From Stereocaulon alpinum (lineage: Eukaryota > Ascomycota > Lecanoromycetes > Lecanorales > Stereocaulaceae): DNA of 64,000 bases. A program made the translations under genes and the position numbers. Under the pieces are notes generated by a model, which saw only the letters and a list, made by a program, of their open reading frames with translations, was not told the origin of the DNA and did no database searches. The stretch spans positions 19,907-83,906 of the forward strand of contig JAEUBA010000111.1 of assembly GCA_018257865.1 (NCBI GenBank). Reading direction: 5' to 3'. Shown here piece after piece: positions 58,650 to 64,000 of the stretch (the stretch's first letter is position 1; each line of letters starts with the position of its first letter).

Positions 58650-59150
58650 AGTTCCCGACGACTTTAGCTAGTATAATAACTAGAACGAACCCTTTCTTCG
58701 CTAATCTAGTCTAAAAGGCTGCGCTTTTCTTAATTTTCTTAATATACGGATAACTAATATCCTATTAATTAGCGGAGGGATATATATTATTACTACTCTA
58801 TACCTTTAACTTTAAAGGTAGGAGATACTTAGTATAATAGATTAATACTTCTAGAGTAGTAGTTATAGATAGCGTTAGAGAGCCTACTAGTACTTTAAAC
58901 CTAATTATTAACTAGTATAATAATAAGAATAAAACCTTTCTTCGCTACCCTAGTTTTAAAGGCTACGCTTTTCTTGATTTTCTTAATATATAGATAACCG
59001 AAATCCTATTAATTAGCGGAGGGATATATATTATTACCGCTCTATACCTTTAACTTCGAAGATAGGAGATACTTAGTATAATAGATTATACTATTCTACC
59101 TCTTTAGCTTCTAGGAGAGTAAATCTAAGCTAATTTATATTTAATAGCTA
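58650..59150. repeat. About 244-bp imperfect tandem repeat
   Basis: Two copies share CCTTTCTTCGCTA, GGCT(G/A)CGCTTTTCTT, CCTATTAATTAGCGGAGGG and AGGAGATACTTAGTATAATA, offset by about 244 bp. A shorter related piece (AATATACGGATAACTAATAT) occurs near 58320, so an older third copy is possible. Confidence 0.65.
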
Positions 59151-61076
59151 ACTATAGATAGCGCTATACTATCTATTCTTAATACTATTTTATTACCTAA
59201 TAATAATATTCTATTACTATACTAAGGTTATTTTCGATCTTAGGTTTATAGAATCTTTTAGAGAGAATAAGGTAAGTTAAGATCTACTCTACGAATTAAA
59301 TTATAATTCTAGAGTAGAGTACTCGCTGTTAGTATATTTTTAGTTAGATCTTTTATATACTAGGCTGCGTAATCTATATATTCTATATATAGCGCTATTA
59401 TAAAATAGTCTCAGCTATATATAGTTCCTATATAGGTAGTATATTATAGGATTATTTAGAAGGGTACCTAATCTTTTTAAAAAAGTAGACTAAATAGAAG
59501 AAGTTCCCTAAGGCGCCTAATAACTACTATAATCTATAATAAAGATAGATATTATCTCGCTTATCTCTCTAGGTATTAATAAAGCCTCTCTTAATCTTTT
59601 TAGCCCTCCTAGCGCCTTTAAGTTACCTTTAATTAAGAGGTAGTAGTATAATAAGCGTATTATATAACATATAGCTCAGATTTAGGTTAGTTTAACTTAG
59701 TTAGTATAGGACGTATTATATAAGGCTAGGGTAGTATTTAGTAGCGGGAAAATAATAAGGTAGAGGTTAAAGTACTTATATCTAATTATAATCCTACTAT
59801 TCTAATACCTTTAGATCTTTAGCAGCTACTCTATCTACTACTACCCTAACTATCTTAATATTATATAACTTTAGAACCCTACTATTATAGGCCTTATTAA
59901 TCTTTAATACCTTCTCCTTATCCTCTTCTATAGTATCCCCTTCCTCCTTTTATACCTTTTCTTCCTAATTACTAGTACAGCCGCTATTATTTATATTAGA
60001 ACGGATAAGTATAGGATTATTTAGAGGCTAAGTAGGAATACTAGCAGGCTCGCTTAATTAAGGGGGAGAATTTATAAGGCCTTAGGGCGGGGGATCTAGC
60101 GGGAGAGGTAGTAGAGTCTTCGCGTAGAGGATTCTATATATTATAGGTTTTCCCTTTAGGTCCTGCTATAAGAGAAGAACGTTTTAAGCGGTAGGAGATA
60201 GTAAATATACCTTAATAAGGTTAATTTAGATAGGCTGTATTACCCTTAATAGATACTATTATACCTATTAGTAAATATCCTAACCATTTATTAATATATT
60301 ATAACTAACGGAATACCCCTTATATAATATAAAGCTCGTAGCGCTGGTGACTACGCGAATATATATTATAGATTATATTTTATAAATCTTCGTCTATAGT
60401 TATCTCTATAATCCTATTAGCTATATAGATAAGGGTGCTCCCCTAGGTATTATCTTCAGCGGTCTAGAATTTCTTAGATACTAAGAACTAGATTAGAGTA
60501 TTATAACTAAGCTAGTCCTAAAGCTAGTTAGCGTTAGTAAGTAAAGTATTACGTATAATATACCGTAGTAGGATAAGATAGAATTTATTATTAAGTATAT
60601 AACCGATTCTAAGGATAATATAAGGCGGGTAGGTATTATCTAGGACTAGAGCTAGTGCGAAGAATAGTCTAGTATAATTAGGTTACTTAGTATAGGTATT
60701 ATTATATCTATACTTTTTTAAACTAAATAAGTTATAAGACTCCTCTAAAGGTTATTTACTAGTATATTAGTTAGCTACTCTAGGTACTTTATTAAGTAGT
60801 CTTATAAGTATACGTATTACTTCGTCTCTATAAAGTAGTATATAGTCGGGTAGATTAAAGTTGGTAGTAATAGTATTAAGGACCTTAGTAAGGTCCTAGC
60901 TAAAACCTCGAAGATTTCCGCCCTAAATAGTAGTACCCTGCAGGCGGTCTTTAAGTACTTAACGGAGGGTACTAAATAAACTATTACTATATTATAAGCC
61001 TCTATAGATATTAGGGAAGTTCTATAGGATTCTAGTTAAACTGCTAGACTTTAGCTTACTAATAAGTGTATAGAAA

Positions 61077-61378
61077 TTAGCCTTAGTTAGCGTAGGCTCT
61101 AGCGTTATATCGACTTAAGAGTTAATCTAAAAAGGATTAGCGGTAACTCCTTTAGTCTATTAAGAAAGCTAGTAATTATTTATATAGTATCTAGGAATTC
61201 TAGCAGTCCTAGGTTAATCCTTTAGTTATAGAAAGTATTATAAGTTAGTCTTAGAAAGAATATTATAAGCTTTAGATCCTAAGTTACTAACTAGCTAATC
61301 TCTAGGCCTACGTTAGCCTTAGTTAGTATAGGCTTTAGCGTTATATTAATATAAGGGTTAATCTAAGAAGGACTAGCT
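61077..61378. repeat. 66-bp direct repeat, copies 236 bp apart
   Basis: 61077-61142 and 61313-61378 align without gaps, sharing TTAGCCTTAGTTAG and GTTAATCTAA. Most differences are transitions. Confidence 0.7.
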
Positions 61379-62270
61379 ATATTAGATAGTATTATAGATA
61401 ATTCTAACGCGTCTGTGATAAGAAGAATAATAATAGTACGAATAAAGGAGGAAGAAGTTAAGTATTCTTCGCTAAGTTAGAGAGAAGAAGAATACTAGAG
61501 TATAGGACTTAGTAGTATTAGCGTACTATAATTAACTAGGTTTACTAATATACTGCGGAAACGGACGTAAGGTATACCTATTATTTAATATTTTACGCGG
61601 GCCCGCCGTTTTACTAGAGTATAGTTAGTAGGAGCGCGATCGAAGTAAAGTATAAGATATATAGTACCTTATATACGCGCCTTAATATAAAATAAGATAG
61701 GATTCTCGCCTCTATTATATATCTATAAGGCAGCCGCCTTAAATTTACGGGCGTAATTAACTTTAATATTATTTTTACTAATATAATAAAAAATCTGGTC
61801 TATTAAGCTATTATAGATACTATCCTTATATAAGACCTCTTTAAATATTCTAAATTCGAGCTCGTCTAAGGTAATACTAGCTAGAGGTTTTTTCTCCTTA
61901 ATAATATTAGAGGCGAAGAAAAGTATATCTGCTATTATCTCTATTAACTGGATATAGAATCCCGTTTCACTAAAGGTAAATAGACGTGTTATAGATAGAG
62001 TATTATCTATAGAGTAAGACCGTACGGCACACCTTCTATAATTATAATAGTAATTATAGGTATTATTAATCTTTCTAGCTATACCTAATTTGCAACTCTC
62101 TAGCTAGTATTAGGGGATTATAGGTATAAAAACGGAGGGGAATACTATTTCTAGCTACTATAAGGCCTTACTAAGTTTAGCCTAGTTCTCTAGTATCCCT
62201 AGGGATATATTAATAATATATCTCCTTTCTATCTCTTTCTTTAATATTATTTAAATCTCCTTATAGTAGG

Positions 62271-62519
62271 TGTAAAGGCTAGCGACGCCGGCTCTAAGCT
62301 AGCGTACTAAGGTATAAGAGACGTAAAGTTACTAGATTCAGGTATTAAGCAATAGATATAATTATATTACTTAGTAGTTAAGTAGTAGCAGAACTAATTT
62401 CTAAAGATCCCTAAAATATAGGGGAGTCCTAGGTAGTAATACTATTACTAAGCCCCTAGACCCTAATTAATATTATTACGTTAGCGTAGCTATAACGCGT
62501 ATACGCTTAAGGGTTAATA
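62271..62519. mobile_element. LTR copy 1 (RIP-mutated), 249 bp
   Basis: Starts TGTAAAGG and ends GGGTTAATA. It aligns base for base, with no gaps, to the copy at 63350-63598. It differs at 17 positions, all transitions with T or A in this copy. The terminal CA of the LTR has become TA. No matching target duplication is evident, so it may be one end of a larger element or a rearranged solo LTR. Confidence 0.8.
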
Positions 62520-63036
62520 GTATCCTCCCCTCTAGGCCCTAGTCCCTAGGTACTAAAGTATATAGAACAGACTGCTCGTTAAAAACCCTTCAAACCTAGT
62601 AGGAAACGCAAGGGAAAAGAGTTAACCTAGAGGCGACGTCGTTAAGGCGGCGCCTTATATATATAGAATATCGTCTAACTATAATAACGCCCAAATCTAT
62701 TATAATATAAAAAGAATACGTAGTAGGCGTAGCAGTAACGCGTAGTTATTAATAAATATAATTAATTACCGGCCGTATTAGCGGGTAATAGCTGCGTTAT
62801 TATATTATTAGTTATTATTATTTTGAATAGCTTTAACGTATAGCGACGTCGCAGCGACGACGACCTGCGGGTATATAAATAATAACTTTCCCCCTAACTT
62901 CTCTCTCTTTACAACTCCTAATACGACTTATACGTTCCCTAACATTAGCGTACCTATATCGCAATTAATATTGCTAATATAGTTAATAGTTCTTCTCGTT
63001 ATAATAATATCTAAATATTCTCTTAAGATTATATAT

Positions 63037-63260
63037 CGCTATCGCGTAATCAGCGTATATTATTAGCTGCTAATATATTACTTATAGGTATAACTTATAT
63101 ACACACTTAATATTATACGTCGCTGTCGCGTAACCAGCGTATATTATTAGCTGCTAACATATTACTTGCAGATATAATATATATATACACTTAATATTAT
63201 ACGTCGCTATCGCGTAACCGGCGCGTATTGCTAGCTGCTAATACTTATAGACTATATTAT
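63037..63260. repeat. 84-bp tandem repeat, two full copies and a partial
   Basis: Units begin with CGCTATCGCGTAA-type sequence at 63037, 63121 and 63205. Each carries CGCT(A/G)TCGCGTAA(T/C)C(A/G)GCG, then TATTATTAGCTGCTAA and CACTTAATATTATACGT. The third is cut short near 63260. Confidence 0.85.
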
Positions 63261-63349
63261 CGATATACCTTTACCCTATAGGACTTATTTCTGCACGGGG
63301 AATAACGATTACGATCGTAGTAACGCTCCTCCCTATTAACGTTATAAGG

Positions 63350-63598
63350 TGTAAAGGCTAGCGACGCCGGCTCTAAGCTGGCGCACTAAGGTATAAGAGA
63401 CGTGAAGTTACTAGATTCAGGTATCAAGCAATAGATATAATCATATTACTTGGTAGTTGAGTGGTAGCAGAACTAATTTCTAAAGATCCCCAAAACACGG
63501 GGGAGTCCTAGGTAGTAATACTATTACCAAGCCCCTAGACCCTAATTAATATTATTACGTTGGCGTAGCTATAACGCGCACACGCTTAAGGGTTAACA
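63350..63598. mobile_element. Solo LTR (249 bp) with 5-bp target-site duplication
   Basis: Begins TGTAAAGG and ends GGTTAACA, so it has the TG...CA ends of an LTR. It is flanked by TAAGG at 63345-63349 and TAAGG at 63599-63603, a perfect 5-bp target duplication. It keeps CpA and TpG sites that are lost in copy 1. No element body adjoins it, so it is a solo LTR of a Ty3- or Ty1-type retrotransposon. Confidence 0.85.
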
Positions 63599-64000
63599 TA
63601 AGGATAGCTACTATGGGCTTGATCGTTATTATAAGGTATGTTATTCTAATAGCTCTGCTATATCGCCTCCTAATATATCTAGATCCCGGAGCCGTTTCGT
63701 CGGTCTATATAGCGATCGGTGCGGCGTTATAAGCGCGAAGGCTAGACTTACTAAGTGCGACGTAAGCGTAAGAAAATCGGGAAGCGTATTACCTAATAGC
63801 GAAAAGCGTAAAGCTAAACTATAGCGACGAATAGGGCAGCTCCTATAATAATTACTAATCTCTAATAGGAACTTACAGCGGTGAGATAGTAGGTTATAGA
63901 ACTTAAGTAAACTATCGCTAACTAGCAGTTTAAGTTAGGAACCCTCTAATAAATAATTACTAAGTATACTAAGGAGATAGAGAGTCTCTAGTAATATATT

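Larger units (their letters stand above)
50870..64000. other. RIP-saturated, gene-free AT-rich block
   Basis: No open frame of 60 codons occurs in 13 kb. The block is rich in TpA and nearly lacks CpA and TpG: I counted none of either in 51001-51600. CpG, CpC and CpT steps remain common, so this is not a simple AT bias. This is the product of repeat-induced point mutation, which changes C to T in CpA on both strands of repeated DNA during the sexual cycle. Ghost transposon frames, tandem repeats and two LTR copies lie in it. TG and CA become more frequent again after about 62900. Such blocks in fungi are usually heterochromatic. Confidence 0.9.

Noticed and set aside
50870..64000. Mitochondrial DNA insertion or centromeric simple AT satellite
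   Set aside because: CpG, CpC and CpT are retained while CpA/TpG vanish, and ghost retrotransposon frames and LTRs are readable; this fits RIP of transposons rather than mitochondrial or simple-sequence DNA. A centromere cannot be excluded without chromosome context.
1..64000. tRNA genes, rRNA genes or CRISPR arrays
   Set aside because: I scanned for T-arm-like GGTTCGAATCC patterns with matching stems and for regularly spaced repeats and saw none. A covariance-model search (tRNAscan-SE, Infernal) would be decisive for RNA genes.

Overview
The window looks like nuclear DNA of a filamentous ascomycete (Pezizomycotina), and the gene set and style fit a Dothideomycete such as a member of the Pleosporales; that placement is an inference. 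The signs are short spliceosomal introns (mostly about 47-83 nt, with CTAAC/CTGAC-like branch sites), a HET-domain gene, Pal1, Med15, Med31, Sls1, Nse3 and Tad1 orthologues, short TTAGGG-type boxes, and a large block of repeat-induced point mutation (RIP). Many true genes are broken across introns, so the models below were rebuilt by joining exons; in almost every case the summed exon length is a multiple of three and family motifs cross the junctions cleanly.

Layout. 1-5.2 kb: non-coding flank, a Whi5/Nrm1-like G1/S regulator (2436-3170, +), then an SLC35F6-like membrane transporter (3751-5168, +). 5.4-7.3 kb: a HET-domain protein (-). 9.4-11.2 kb: two small secreted proteins (+). 12.2-17.1 kb: Mediator subunit Med15 (-). 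18.2-20.4 kb: LMBR1-family membrane protein (+). 20.7-23.5 kb: mitochondrial Sls1 (+). 24.6-25.2 kb: a third secreted protein, sharing a cysteine framework with the first. 25.8-27.6 kb: a low-complexity protein ending in a CaaX box (-). 30.3-32.2 kb: Pal1 (+). 32.7-33.3 kb: the small splicing factor SF3B5 (-), not visible as an open frame, with a divergent small coiled-coil gene (33.6-34.0 kb). 34.9-37.4 kb: dynamin-like GTPase (+). 39.0-40.5 kb: tRNA adenosine deaminase Tad1 (-). 41.5-42.8 kb: NT-C2 domain protein with microexons (+), convergent with a RAD51-paralogue-like ATPase (42.8-44.1 kb, -). 44.4-44.9 kb: Med31 (+). 45.1-46.4 kb: Nse3/MAGE (-). 46.4-48.1 kb: a diverged segmental duplication, one copy of which is split by an insert carrying a small membrane/coiled-coil gene. 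48.6-50.2 kb: a stand-alone NRPS-type condensation domain protein (+).

From about 50.87 kb to the end there are no genes. The DNA is almost free of CpA and TpG while keeping CpG, CpC and CpT, the mark of RIP near saturation. Ghost retrotransposon frames, tandem repeats, and a RIP-altered/less-altered pair of 249-bp LTRs (the second a solo LTR with a 5-bp target duplication) can be read in it. The core is therefore housekeeping genes (transcription, splicing, tRNA editing, DNA repair, cell polarity) ending at a transposon-derived AT-rich compartment, with the condensation-domain gene and the inserted small gene next to that border.
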